Shown: positions 11,240 to 21,680, numbered from the stretch's first letter. The stretch is 64,000 nt of DNA from Gymnopus androsaceus JB14 (GCA_009733575.1 ML769695.1:1-64000), one strand, 5' to 3'. Numbers and translations: made by a program. Notes: generated by a model not told the origin, from the sequence alone.

Positions 11240-13002
11240 ATGAATATCGACGACTTGTTTTTGGACCCCGGTATGTTGTCATGATTATCCTATTGCAGTT
11301 ACATTCATAAATCTTTATTTGTGTTCAGATGATGGGTCCGTGGGTGATCCTACTGACGTTGAAGAAGCAGGTGGGGATACAAAAACCCCTGCTCTCGATG
11401 GAAGCTCTGAGGTGGTGCAGGACACTATCTCACAGTTGCCAGATATCAACCAAGATGACGGTCACGAATCTGGAGATGAGGCCCACTCCATCGCCGAATC
11501 CGACTCTTCTGATGTTGCGTTCAATAAGACTGAGGCAAAGGTTGATGCTCTCTTTGATCGATATGGGCCTGCGCAGCAGCTCTTATTCCTCATCTCAATA
11601 CCGCGTCATCGGAAATTCCACTTGCGTCCAAGCCTTTTCCTCACACTCTCAAGAAACTCCCTGGCGCTGGAGACTCTGCTTTGCGCATTTATCACGATGG
11701 GCCACAGAAGTATTTCGTTATTGGTGAACTCGCGTACCATGACAAGTTCGACATCAACAAAGTGGGTCCTTATTTGGACATGTTGTATTCGCAGAATGGT
11801 CAAGAGGTTTTATTCAGACTTTTATTTAATCTGTGTATCTTAGCTATCATGTATCCCAACGGGGTGACTGGTTCCTCTTGGCTTTATCAAGGCCCTGACT
11901 ACTATGGCATGACCTTTTCCACTGCGCCTATTTTTGCAAATGTTCCTTCTGGAAGGATGGCCGTCATTCCTGCTACTCGTTTGCAAGGTAAGAATTCAAT
12001 CTTTCAGCGTATTTATAGGACTCATGTTTGCGTTAGGGGATTATCTGGCTCCTGTGAACCGTGTCCAGGACGAATATAGGCAACGGAACAGGGAAGCTCT
12101 CGAGGTAACTTCAGACAACAGTATGTAATTTACTATCATGCGTGAATATCGTACTTTGTTCCAACTATTGTTTATAGTGCACAATCTGTCGTTACTCGCA
12201 AACTGGCCTGATCCTGATGGTCATATATGCAACTTGGGGGAAAACATTTACTTGGGACCTGTCCGTGTCAAACAGCCAGACGTGTTTAATTACCTGGGTG
12301 ATCGGATCCATCCCTCGAAGTACTCCGATTATTTGGTACCGGGAACATGAGTGGTGATCCGAGCTGTTCATAAGTTGTGAGTAGACTTTTTTGATCTCTA
12401 ATATCCCTTAATCTTACTGCATCATAGATGGGACATTACCTCTCAGTGCAATGGTGGTCCTGTTCAGAATCCCTCCCGGCACTGTGTTACACTCGCTGAG
12501 GAGATACACATTATTCCCGAGAACGAGGAGGATATTTGAGACAGTATCCACAATTTTGAGGCTCGCAATCGCGCAGAGGTTGCTCAACTCAGGGAGGAAC
12601 AGTGTCTAGCTGAAGAAGCAGTTCGCTTGAGGGAAGTCGCAGCTCGCGCTGAATCTATGGCGGAGAGGAAGCACGAGAGAGAAGAATGTCTCAAAAGTAT
12701 GTGGCATGCTATGTCTTCTTCAACCTTGGGCTCCTCGCCCGCCAGTGCTGCTTCATTGTCTTCAACTATGGCGTCATTTCCAGTAGCATCGTCATCCTTG
12801 ACAACTTCCCCTTCCAAGCGAAAGGCTACAGAAGACCCGCCCACTTCGCCATCTCTTCCTAAGCGGCAAACCACGCGTATGTCCACCGGTGGAAAACCTC
12901 CTAAAAAGGTTTCCATGTTGCCGCCATCGACTAAAGGCAGTCGTAGCATGCGCAGTAAAGGCAAGGCGAAGGCTGAAGATGCCATGGAGGTTGATGCCTA
13001 GG
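11240..13002 (+). pseudogene. Second gene of the Helitron-containing element, unknown function, coiled-coil/NLS C-terminus
   Basis: The gene starts at ATG 11,240 (MNIDDLFLDPDDGSVGDPTD across a short intron ending in TTCAG near 11,330). An acidic N-terminus is followed by a conserved-looking core: KKLPGAGDSALRIYHDGPQK, GPDYYGMTFSTAPIFANVPS, an apparent intron at about 11,987-12,036, then YLAPVNRVQDEYRQRN. The next exon carries LANWPDPDGHICNLGENIYL and NYLGDRIHPSKYSDYLVPG. The C-terminus is a Glu/Arg-rich coiled coil (REVAARAESMAERKHERE) and a Ser/Lys-rich tail with likely nuclear localisation signals (PSKRKA, KGKAKAED), ending with TAG at 13,000. Damage consists of one frame change near 11,580 and TGA codons at 12,348 and 12,537, both where CGA fits. 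I do not recognise the family. Its position beside the Helitron Rep-helicase inside the same inverted arms suggests a cargo or accessory gene. Confidence 0.6.
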
Positions 13003-13204
13003 TACATTTGCAATTGATGTCTTAGCTGATAGTTCAACCTTTTAGCTAGATTTTTACACTAAAAGTTAAACCTTCTTGTTGCACTTCTGTTTATTGATAT
13101 TTTCACAGACTTTATATTTATTTTACTATACACAATGACCTGGCCATGGTAAGATTGAATCTTTTTCTTTGATTATGCAGTTTAAGATATTCTACGTTAC
13201 CACT

Positions 13205-13490
13205 TCAGGCTGCCCCAATTTATATCTTCTTAGATAGTCCAAAGTGTAACAATCCAGTAACTAATATGATCAAAATCCACAGGAAATCCAGGGCCCTGGA
13301 ATCCAGGGGCCCCGCCTGGAATCCATACACCCTGTCTGGATTCCATGCATGTCGCATGGATTCCATGCCCTAGGAAATAGTAGTGTATGGATTCCAGGCA
13401 TGTTGCATGGAATCCATGCACTAGTAAAAATAGTAGTGTATGGATTCCATACACTAGTAAAAATAGTGGTGTATGGATTCCATACATGTC
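13205..13490 (-). repeat. Right inverted arm matching 1-338
   Basis: In reverse complement this carries the same order as the left arm: minisatellite units, GGGCCCTGGATTTCCTG, the unique 60-bp stretch ending GGACTATCTAAGAAGATATA, and GGGGCAGCCTGAAGTG. The inner TATA-like sequence therefore points into the 307-13,231 interval from both sides. Together the arms bound about 12.9 kb containing the Helitron genes. Outward of 13,490 the sequence changes to an unrelated 43-bp repeat. Confidence 0.85.
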
Positions 13491-13492
13491 AC

Positions 13493-13918
13493 ATTAGTAC
13501 TAGTTCAACCATTAGATTAGTTACTAGTCCAAGTTATCAGTACTAGTACCACCATTAGGTTAGTTACTAGTTCGAGTTATTAGTACTAGTACAACCATTA
13601 GGTTAGTTACTAGTATGACTTATTGGTACTAGTTCAACCATTAGATTAGTTACTAGTCCGAGTTATTCGTACTAGTACCACCATTAGGTTAGTTACTAGT
13701 TCGAGTTATTAGTACCATTATAAGCATTAGATTCATTACTAGTACAACTTATTAGTACTAGTTCAACCATTAGATTAGTTACTAGTCCGAGTTATTTACT
13801 AGTACCACCATTAGATTAGTTACTAGTCCGAGTTATCAGTACTAGTACCACCATTAGGTTAGTTACTAGTATGACTTATTGGTACCAGTACAACCATTAG
13901 CTTCCTTACTAGTATGAC
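13493..13918. repeat. 43-bp tandem repeat, about 10 copies
   Basis: Units begin TTAGTTACTAGT and contain AGTACTAGT and ACCACCATTAG. About ten units follow one another with 5-20% divergence. ACTAGT and AGTACT are self-complementary 6-mers, so each unit has small palindromes. There is no coding potential. Confidence 0.9.
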
Positions 13919-13921
13919 CTT

Positions 13922-14290
13922 ATGCCCACCCTCCCGGTGCTTATGGGCGCTTATTTATCCAAAAAATGTCGGGAATCAGGCTTGATAAATCCTTCAAAAA
14001 TCATCAAAGATTATCAAAATATTTCGGCATTATTGTTCCCCCCCAGTGTATATGGGCACATATGGGTGCTCATTTTACTGCAGAACATTGGAAATTGAGC
14101 TTGATAAATTCTGGAAAAATCGTGAAAATAGTGAAAATATTTGGGCATTGTTATCCCGCCCACCAGCACTTTTGGGTGTGTATTTTCCTGCCAAATAACG
14201 GGAATGGAGCTTGATAAATCTCGGAAAAATGATAAAAAATCATGAAAATATTTAGGGATTGTTTTTCCACCTCCCACTAATTATGGCACC
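13922..14290. repeat. About 110-bp degenerate tandem repeat, three copies
   Basis: Each copy contains GGCTTGATAAAT near its start, AAAATCAT/AAAATATTT in the middle, a C-rich tract (CCCCCCCAG or CCCGCCCACC) and TGGGTG...ATTTT. The three copies start at about 13,979, 14,098 and 14,211, and the last is truncated. Similarity between copies is clear but imperfect. Confidence 0.7.
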
Positions 14291-14564
14291 TCATGTCCGA
14301 ATAAGGTCATGTAACACATGTGACACTGTCACACTACATATATGGTATACCTTAACTGTAACTCTCCTTCTGGAATTCATCCTCATTGCAATCAAAAGTG
14401 TAATTTGTAGTTTGTGTGACAGTGTCACATGCAGGCTGATGGGATCAGCAGAGGTAGGTTGCTGGGTGTAGATGAGAAAGTCATCACTGTAACTATCAAT
14501 CGCTATTTCACAAATTTCAATTTGTACTGTGTGACAGTGTCACGTGACTATTACTATACTTCGC
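14291..14564. other. Spacer with three copies of the palindrome GTGACA(C/G)TGTCAC
   Basis: Self-complementary 13-mers GTGACACTGTCAC or GTGACAGTGTCAC occur near 14,320, 14,418 and 14,531, roughly 100 bp apart. No gene is seen. They could be protein-binding sites or remnants of a further tandem repeat of about 105 bp. Confidence 0.55.
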
Positions 14565-15665
14565 ATGCACTACTATATTTACTAGTGCATGGAATCCATG
14601 TGACATGCCTGGGAATCCATACACTACTATTTTTACTAGTGCATGGATTCCATGCAACATGCCTGGAATCCATACACTACTATTTTTCCTAGTGCATGGA
14701 ATCCATGCAACATGCCTGGAATCCATACACTACTATTTTTACCAGTGCATGGATTCCATGCGACATGCCTGGAATCCATACACTACTATTTTTACCAGTG
14801 CATGGAATCCATGTGACATGCCTGGAATCCATACACTACTATTTTTACTAGTGCATGGATTCCATGCAACATGCCTGGAATCCATACACTACTATTTTTA
14901 CCAGTGCATGGATACCATGCAACATGCCTGGAATCCATACACTACTATTTTTACCAGTGCATGGATTCCATGCAACATACCTGGAATCCATACACTACTA
15001 TTTTTACTAGTGCATGGATTCCATGCAACATGCCTGGAATCCATACACTACTATTTTTACTAGTGCATGGAATCCATGCAACATGCCTGGAATCCATACA
15101 CTACTGTTTTGACTAGCGCATGGAATCCATGCAACATGCCTGGAATCCATACACTACTATTTTTACCAGTGCATGGATTCCATGCAACATGCCTGGAATC
15201 CATACACTACTATTTTTACTAGTGCATGGATTCCATGCAACATGCCTGGAATCCATACACTACTATTTTTACTAGTGCATGGATTCCATGCAACATGCCT
15301 GGAATCCATACACTACTATTTTTACCAGTGCATGGATTCCATGTGACATGCCTGGAATCCATACACTACTATTTTTACCAGTGCATGGATTCCATGCAAC
15401 ATGCCTGGAATCCATACACTACTATTTTTACCAGTGCATGGATTCCATGCAACATGCCTGGAATCCATACACTACTATTTTTACCAGTGCATGGATTCCA
15501 TGCAACATGCCTGGAATCCATACATTACTATTTTTACTAGTGCATGGATTCCATGCGACATGCATGGAATCCAGGTGGGGTGTATGGATTCCAGGCGGGG
15601 CCCCTGGATTTCCTGTGGATTTTGATCATATTAGTTACTGGATTGTTACACTTTGGACTATCTAA
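14565..15665 (+). repeat. 53-bp minisatellite array (about 19 copies) with unique terminal tail
   Basis: The unit is 53 bp: CATGCCTGGAATCCATACAC, TACTATTTTTACTAG, then TGCATGGATTCCATGCAA. About 19 nearly identical units run from 14,570 to 15,560. They are followed by 15,603-15,665, which copies the unique 60 bp of the arms and ends at GGACTATCTAA. Because 53 is not a multiple of 3, apparent proteins in this block are artefacts that cycle through frames. Each unit contains GGATTCC and GGAATCC, which are reverse complements, so units can pair with one another. The high identity between units suggests recent amplification. Confidence 0.95.
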
Positions 15666-15932
15666 CTAGTTACTTTTCCTGGTAGACTGGAATGACGTTA
15701 CTACTATTACTATAAATATGTTTTTCTCTGTGATTGTTGCAATGGATTAAGTTATCACAATTTTTGCTTCAACGTGTAAGCGACAGTTGTGTTTTGCAAG
15801 TCTTTCCGTTTACGTGCGGTAGCTGTGAGCTTCAAAGTATTTTGATCGATTGTTCAGGCCGTTTCCGATGCTTTGTTTGTTCTGGCATCTAGGATCGGGG
15901 GAGCGATCCCAAATGCTTGAAAAAACACCGGC

Positions 15933-16703
15933 AGGAACCTTGTTTATAGACTAAGAGGTCGATCCGAAAGTTCGGACAAAATTTTCAACTTCAGAGCAAA
16001 AGGTCTGTCCGAAAGTTCGGACAAAAACATTGCATAGCCACCAAAGGTTGAGGCAAAGGTTCGGACATGTACCTGATAGTGCGCGGAGGTTGGGTTGAAA
16101 GTTCGGACAGACTGTTATTGTGTAGTAATTAGAACTAGTCTATAATATTTGAACAAAGACTATAGAATTGCCCGATTCGGCAATGAAAAAACAAGAAAAA
16201 TTAGCCACTTGAACAGGCCACATCCCATGCCTTCCTAGTTTCGATGGCTGACAGTGACATTTCCAAAACTACAAATGGTCTTTCAGTATCCACTTCAGCC
16301 TGGAAGATTTTCAATGATTTCTTGGACCAGCGCGAGGCCATTGGAAAGGCTGTAGCAAGTCTTATTAAGCGATGTCGAGGGAACACCTCCGAAAGCCTGG
16401 AAAATGAAGAGGATGATGTGGATATCAATCATTGACTTTATGCTTGCTAATTTTGGATTGTAGACACGTAGGTAGCTTGAAGAATATGTAAAACAGTGTA
16501 GAATCACAGTATTTCGCAAGCATTTTGCAATATTGAATAAAATATATGTTAGGTCAAAATTTCGGACAACCGGAAAAAAATTCTGAGGTTAGGCCAGGAA
16601 TTCGGACATGAAAAAAAAAATTTGGCCAAAAAAAAGTTCGGACACGGACCCTGAAATTGGGAAAATTTCTGACTCGACTTCTTAGTCTATAAACAAGGGT
16701 CCT
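15933..16703. mobile_element. 771-bp TIR element, TSD ACACCGGC, with TTCGGACA subterminal motifs
   Basis: The left end is AGGAACCTTGTTTATAGACT and the right end in reverse complement is AGGACCCTTGTTTATAGACT. The inverted repeat extends through AAGARGTCGA. A perfect 8-bp direct duplication ACACCGGC lies at 15,925-15,932 and 16,704-16,711. Seven or eight copies of TTCGGACA, four near the left end and the rest near the right, all run in the same direction. A 63-codon open frame at 16,244-16,435 has no recognised motif, so the element looks non-autonomous. An 8-bp duplication fits hAT, P or KDZ superfamilies, and the termini do not decide between them. Confidence 0.88.
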
Positions 16704-17132
16704 ACACCGGCCCAGGCTTGGACCGGCATGTGACACAACTTCCACAACCCAATGATTCTTATTAGCGATCCTTGGCAGCAATCAGTTCGGTTCAGCTGAC
16801 ATTCGAAAAAATATTTAAAAAATGAACCGCGGCAGGGTTAATCTACAGGCATGCGATGAAATTGCAGTTCTGCTATTACGCAGTTAGATTCAGACCACAA
16901 TTGTTTAAACTACAACCAATTAGATCTGCATCACAACTGGCTAAATGTATAACATTTACCCTCCTCGGCATCATGGCAATGGTGATTAGCTTCTACTCTC
17001 GGCCATCAGGTTTTTAATTGGTAAAACTACATCATCGTTTGTTAAACCTCTGCTTTTGCCCCGTTGCTAATAAGGATCTACAAATTTATTTAAGGTTAAA
17101 AGGATGCGTCAGGATCTCGTGTATTTCTTGCG

Positions 17133-17915
17133 ATGGTCGTCGTAGTTCTTTCACGAAAGCCTGGCCCTAAACACCTTCTGTCATTGACAGTCCCTGGCAT
17201 TGATTACTCCTTCGTCATCCTCAAATCGCATGATCTTAAAGGTTGTAACTTTGCGATACTGTCCTACCTTAAAGCAGCAGCACCTGATGCTTTTGATAAC
17301 ACAATTTCGGATGATATTGTGGTTCAAATTCATTCAGTTTTGGTAAGTGCCCTTTCTTGTAATACTTTATAAATCTAATCGCCGTTCTACAGTTCGCAAA
17401 CACATCCATTCCAGGTTCCAATTTAACGCCTCAAACGGATTTGGACTTGAACGCACTCTGGATTATTGACTTGCCGCAGACATGGCTCTCTTATCCGTCT
17501 ATCCCTCGGCGTACAAGCATCGTTATGTCTTTCAGGATTTTCTGTAATGAAATTTTTGCAGGAAAAAATATCGTGTTCTTCCTTGCCAATCGTTGCCGTG
17601 ATATGTTCAGTGATGGGTTGGATAACATCGTCATTGCTGCCTTGTCGTTCGTCATTGACAACAACGTCTGTATCGGTTTTGTGGCTTTTCGCAAAATCAA
17701 AAATAACTGGTACCCATCTGTACGGACAACGCCCTGGTATGTACCTACACCAGGGTCATCAGACTCTTTTTTTGCAACTTGGCCGCTGCTAGACAATGAG
17801 TTGGGATCGGATCACAATGTTAAAGAGACTTTGAGGGTTTCCAGGTGCATGAATATTTCCATTTGATTGCAACCTATCACTTACACGACGTCTTAGACAG
17901 CTTGCACAAGTTTAA
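17133..17915 (+). CDS. ORFan gene, paralogue 1 (226 aa, three exons), intact
   Basis: The exons are 17,133-17,342 (210 nt), 17,393-17,844 (452 nt) and 17,897-17,915 (19 nt), with introns of 50 and 52 nt beginning GTAAGT and GTGCAT and ending CAG and TAG. Splicing gives an uninterrupted 226-aa protein starting MVVVVLSRKPGPKHL and ending RQLAQV. Its exon lengths are identical to those of the gene at 20,252, and the two proteins align end to end without gaps in the exon plan. Shared motifs are PSIPxxTSxVxSFxIFC, IDNN, GFVAF and a FFATWP/IFTTWP motif. No signal peptide, membrane segment or known domain is evident. Function is unknown. The absence of stops, in a region where most frames are broken, argues that this gene is or was recently under selection. 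Confidence 0.75.
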
Positions 17916-18892
17916 GATTATTTCATTATTATACACTGGTATCTCGACCATGTTTCTTATATCATGTATCTTTGTTTTCACTACCATATGACTTTATACG
18001 CTGGCCTTATTTTTTCATCCGCAAGTCAAGGCTTTCAAGCGTTTGCGATTAATTCAGAACGCCGTACAGGTTTATCTCGGCATATAATTTTTGTGATCTA
18101 TTTGTGATCGGTGATCCGCGATAAGCTAGCAAGGCGCGCTTATCAGAGGATAAGCTAAGCACGGCAAGAGACCTGGCATCTAGGCGCTCTATCGTCTTGA
18201 TCCTGACTCTCATCGCCGCCAACTTTACATCAGTTTCTTGAGTCTCCCAACCCACCCATCCCATGTTGATGGTCTCTCAGTTCAGAATTATCTATCTATT
18301 ATACTCACCTCTCAAGGAGTCAAGGTATAATCCAGCAGTGTAGTCTGTTGTCCTTTCCCATCTGTTGGAAAGGCCTTGCTCTAAATAAATAAATAAATTT
18401 CCAGCGTCTCTGACGTTCCGGTCTTGGTCAGCGTGTGGTTGATATTTACATTACTTTTGCCCACCCACGCGGGCCAAGCCCCAGCCAAACCACACTTCTA
18501 TGTATGTATGGGAACATACAACTTGTATGATTCCCATACCTACTCTACACTGAATGGAGTGCACCTAGCTTATCATGTGTCAAATCTCGGGACACACCCA
18601 TATATAGCTTGTTAAAGCTGTGGTTTTTGAGATCGAGGTAAGATCGGAGACAACTGATTTCGATGACTTTATTGCTTCACCTAGCCAATGTTGAAGAACA
18701 GACAAATAGTCTGGTTTTATGTTCTAGAACTTGAATACATTTGTTCATGTTTCATTGCCATTGATCACGTTTGGGCCGGCGAAGTCGAACGGTTGGATGA
18801 CTGAGGGGTCTTGGATGTAATCGGAAACTACTCCGATACCCACTTACCTTCAGAAGTTACGTCTAAATTTGACACTTCCTCAATTTTAACAC
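17916..18892. other. Intergenic region, original upstream sequence of paralogue 2
   Basis: No gene is supported. It includes an AAATAAATAAATAAAT run near 18,384 and an imperfect inverted repeat GTATGGGAACATACA / TGTATGATTCCCATAC (about 18,506-18,541). The last 200 bp before 18,893 would have been the promoter of the second paralogue before the LTR element inserted. Confidence 0.5.
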
Positions 18893-18897
18893 CATGT

Positions 18898-19208
18898 TGT
18901 TGGAATTCACAGAAAATCTATTTTAACCACATTACAACATACTTATGAATTTATGATATCACAGGAGATATTTGCGCATACACCCACAGTATCCATGCAT
19001 ATACTCACAGTAGCCACTTTACTGTATGCATAGTAGCCACTGATATTCACATAGTACCCACTTTCCCGATATGTTTACTATGACATAGTCATTCTTAAAG
19101 GTATAAATACAGTATGTAGTTACTCATGTACCTTACCCGTTTGCCTCAGGGCCCAGTCGAGGTCAAACGGCTACACAATCATTATAACTCCATTTCTTAT
19201 TTCTAACA
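18898..19208 (+). repeat. 5' LTR of the miniature retrotransposon
   Basis: A 311-bp repeat with TG...CA ends (TGTTGG...CTAACA) and an internal TATAAATA at about 19,102. It carries repeated AGTAGCCACT and AGTACCCACT motifs that may be regulatory. Confidence 0.95.
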
Positions 19209-19939
19209 CAAACGGGTTTCCTGCCTAGCTGGGGCAGTGTATAATTCAGCAGATTGTGCATGCTCGTCAATGCAGCACAAGTTCATCATTTTTTCATCCA
19301 CTATCCAACACATCATCATTATTCCCCAGTCGCACTCGAGACATTCATCATTTATTGCTGTCACGGAATGCAGTAATTTTTGCGACACTCACACAAATTC
19401 ATTCATTGATCAAACCTTATTTTTTTATTCCAACATCGGACACATGATAGTTGACATCACGGTCAATTCTATCCCATACTATGGAAACTCTCACCATCAT
19501 CATCATCATCACCATCACCATCATCATCATATCCTTGCCTAGTTTAGACTCTGCATGTGTTGCGAGTCATGTGAAGTGCTGAATGCACTTATTATTGGTT
19601 GTGCTGCGAGCAAACCATTGTTTAGAGCTGAATGCTCTATATTTGATGCCAGTGTTGCATCATGGAAGGTCGGATACCTTCGGCTGTGCAGGATAATTGA
19701 TTGGATCGGTTGAACTGCTGTTCAAATCCCTATTTCATCATCTTCATGTCAAAGTGGTAATTCGGAATGGAGTTTAGGCCCACATATTCACAGAGGGATT
19801 GTTATCAGGGATGTGCATTTGTATATGCAGGTTAGGTTGAGGGACAAGGTTGGAACATGTTTTATTGCAGCATATAATCAAGGTATTATTGGCAAACACT
19901 TCGCTGCATCTATAGGATTTGCAAAGGTTTGAGGGGAAG

Positions 19940-20250
19940 TGTTGGAATTCACAGAAAATCTATTTTAACCACATTACAACATACTTATGAATTTATGATA
20001 TCACAGGAGATATTTGCGCATACACCCACAGTATCCATGCATATACTCACAGTAGCCACTTTACTGTATGCATAGTAGCCACTGATATTCACATAGTACC
20101 CACTTTCCCGATATGTTTACTATGACATAGTCATTCTTAAAGGTATAAATACAGTATGTAGTTACTCATGTACCTTACCCGTTTGCCTCAGGGCCCAGTC
20201 GAGGTCAAACGGCTACACAATCATTATAACTCCATTTCTTATTTCTAACA
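19940..20250 (+). repeat. 3' LTR of the miniature retrotransposon
   Basis: It reads the same as the 5' LTR over its whole length by eye. Its TATAAATA lies at 20,144-20,151, 101 bp before the ATG of the downstream gene, so transcription starting in this LTR would run directly into that gene. Confidence 0.95.
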
Positions 20251-20251
20251 C

Positions 20252-21031
20252 ATGTTTACTTTGCTCCTCCCTCGCAGAGTATCACCCAGGCGACTTCGTT
20301 CACTTGACATTACTGAAAACAGCTACACTGTTTATCAGCTTGAGAGGAGCACGCTCCTTGCATGCAAGAACACAATTCAGTCACGTTTGCGCTCATTGTT
20401 CTTCACTGAATCGAACAACGTCATCTCGGTCGAATTAGTATCTGATATTTGTTGGCTACTGGTACATGCGGAAAATCAGAAATTGTTCATTGTAATCATT
20501 TAGTATAGTTGTCAAAAACACTCAACCCCCGATCCATCTTGTCCATTCAATATCCCACCGATTTTTCTGCTCTATGCATTGTTGGTTTGCCAGAGTCGTC
20601 GCGCGCATTTCCCTCTATCCCTCATCACACAAGCCTAGTGCTTTCTTTTAAGATTTTCTGTGAACACAACTCCGGGGCTGTATATTTCGCCTTCTTGCTT
20701 GCCTGCTTTTGCGGCGGGTTGTTCTGGGATGGTGAACACCGAGTCAGACTTACTGCTACTTCTATTCTCATCGACAACAATGATACGTTTGGTTTTGTGG
20801 CATTTACTGGCATTGATGATCAATACTGGGCCTCACTAAGATGCCGAGATTGGTTTGAAGACATGCCGGGGCAACATGATTGCATTTTCACGACTTGGCC
20901 ATGCTGTGATAGTACGTTGGGTTCCATTGGCAACATTGAAGACACCTTGGCAATTACAAGGTATGTCGTGCTCCACTTTCTATGTAAAATCATTCATAAT
21001 ATATCGTTGTAGAGTGTTAGCTCTGATTTAA
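20252..21031 (+). CDS. ORFan gene, paralogue 2 (226 aa, three exons), intact
   Basis: The exons are 20,252-20,461 (210 nt), 20,509-20,960 (452 nt) and 21,013-21,031 (19 nt), with introns of 47 nt (GTACAT...ATAG) and 52 nt (GTATGT...GTAG). The product is 226 aa, starting MFTLLLPRRVSPRRL and ending RVLALI. Exon sizes and phases equal those of the gene at 17,133, so the two arose by duplication. The proteins have diverged substantially while keeping PSIPxxTSxVxSFxIFC, SxxIDNN, GFVAF and TWP. The start codon lies inside the CATGT duplication created by the LTR element, so its original promoter is now 1.35 kb away and the LTR is the new upstream sequence. No known domain is seen. Confidence 0.75.
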
Positions 21032-21053
21032 ATATCTATAATAAATATAGTGT

Positions 21054-21624
21054 TCACTGCTTCCGTTGGGCCAAAGTGCTTCAATGAAATGAGGGTTAAT
21101 TTTTGATAAATATTCGCGATTGAGCTCACCTCGCAACAGCTTCTTTTACCATCTCCATGTCGTCATCGCTGGCTTCTACTATAGCCGAATTGACTTCGTG
21201 AATGACGAGGACATTGCCTTGCCAGTTTCGGAAATGTGGAGAATATGGCTTTCGATTGTCTTGCGGATCAACGTAAATGTGAAAAATGAGGTCACCAACT
21301 TGATACCGGAAAAGCTGTTACTGCATCTGTGTAACCCCCTGATCGTTGTTGAGCTCAATCCACAGACGAACTTCAAGATCAGCAACCGATGTATAGATAA
21401 CTTTGTCATGGACTAGTGCAACAGGTACTTGGGTGCAGTTGCCGATACCAGTTGCAAAAAAATAACATTGGTATATGCGAGGGTAAGCCTGTTACTCGTT
21501 AAACACACCATTGAAGTATGTTGTGCCTGCTTACTGGTGTCATTGCATATGTCTCCTGCGTTACAATATCAAGTGCGTCGCGATCAAACCTGAAGCGGTT
21601 GCGGAAAAGATAGTCGGCAGACAT
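21054..21624 (-). pseudogene. Small ORFan gene, divergent from the gene at 21,711, one in-frame stop
   Basis: On the minus strand the exons are 21,624-21,535 (90 nt), 21,488-21,130 (359 nt) and 21,078-21,054 (25 nt), with introns of 46 nt (GTAAGC...ACAG) and 51 nt (GTGAGC...GAAG). This predicts about 157 aa starting MSADYLFRNRFRFDRDAL, with YPRIYQCYFFATGIGNC and GDLIFHIYVDPQDNR in the middle and an acidic end (ASDDDMEMVKEA). A TAA at 21,318-21,320 interrupts it (CAA is the likely ancestor), so it is either a recent pseudogene or an allele with a sequencing error. If the second intron is not used, the frame ends with TGA at 21,126. No domain is recognised. Downstream of paralogue 2, the two genes converge within about 25 bp. 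Confidence 0.6.
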
Positions 21625-21672
21625 GATATGGAATAAAGTTGTTGGTTCTGTGTCCGTGAGCTGTGGTCGAGG

Positions 21673-21680
21673 TATTTATA
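21673..21680 (-). promoter_or_regulatory. TATA box between divergent genes
   Basis: The sequence reads TATAAATA on the minus strand, 49 bp upstream of the minus-strand ATG at 21,624 and 31 bp upstream of the plus-strand ATG at 21,711. The distance suits the minus-strand gene. The 86-bp gap between the two ATGs must hold both promoters. Confidence 0.5.

Larger units (their letters stand above)
18898..20250 (+). mobile_element. Miniature LTR retrotransposon (TRIM-like), TSD CATGT
   Basis: Two 311-bp direct repeats that appear identical (18,898-19,208 and 19,940-20,250) each begin TGTTGGAATTC and end TTCTAACA. They enclose only 731 bp. A perfect 5-bp target duplication CATGT flanks the element (18,893-18,897 and 20,251-20,255). 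The interior has no gag or pol. It has a purine-rich tract AGGTTTGAGGGGAAG just before the second LTR and a CAT/CAC run at about 19,494-19,530. This is the structure of a non-autonomous terminal-repeat retrotransposon in miniature that relies on another element's proteins. LTR identity implies very recent insertion. The strand is inferred from the purine tract. Confidence 0.95.

Noticed and set aside
14565..15665. Regular repeats resembling a CRISPR array, and long open frames rich in PGIHTLLF
   Set aside because: There are no variable spacers; it is a head-to-tail 53-bp minisatellite. The proteins are repeat translations that shift frame each unit.
19494..19540. Poly-histidine coding stretch
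   Set aside because: It is a CAT/CAC microsatellite inside a non-autonomous retrotransposon with no gene around it.
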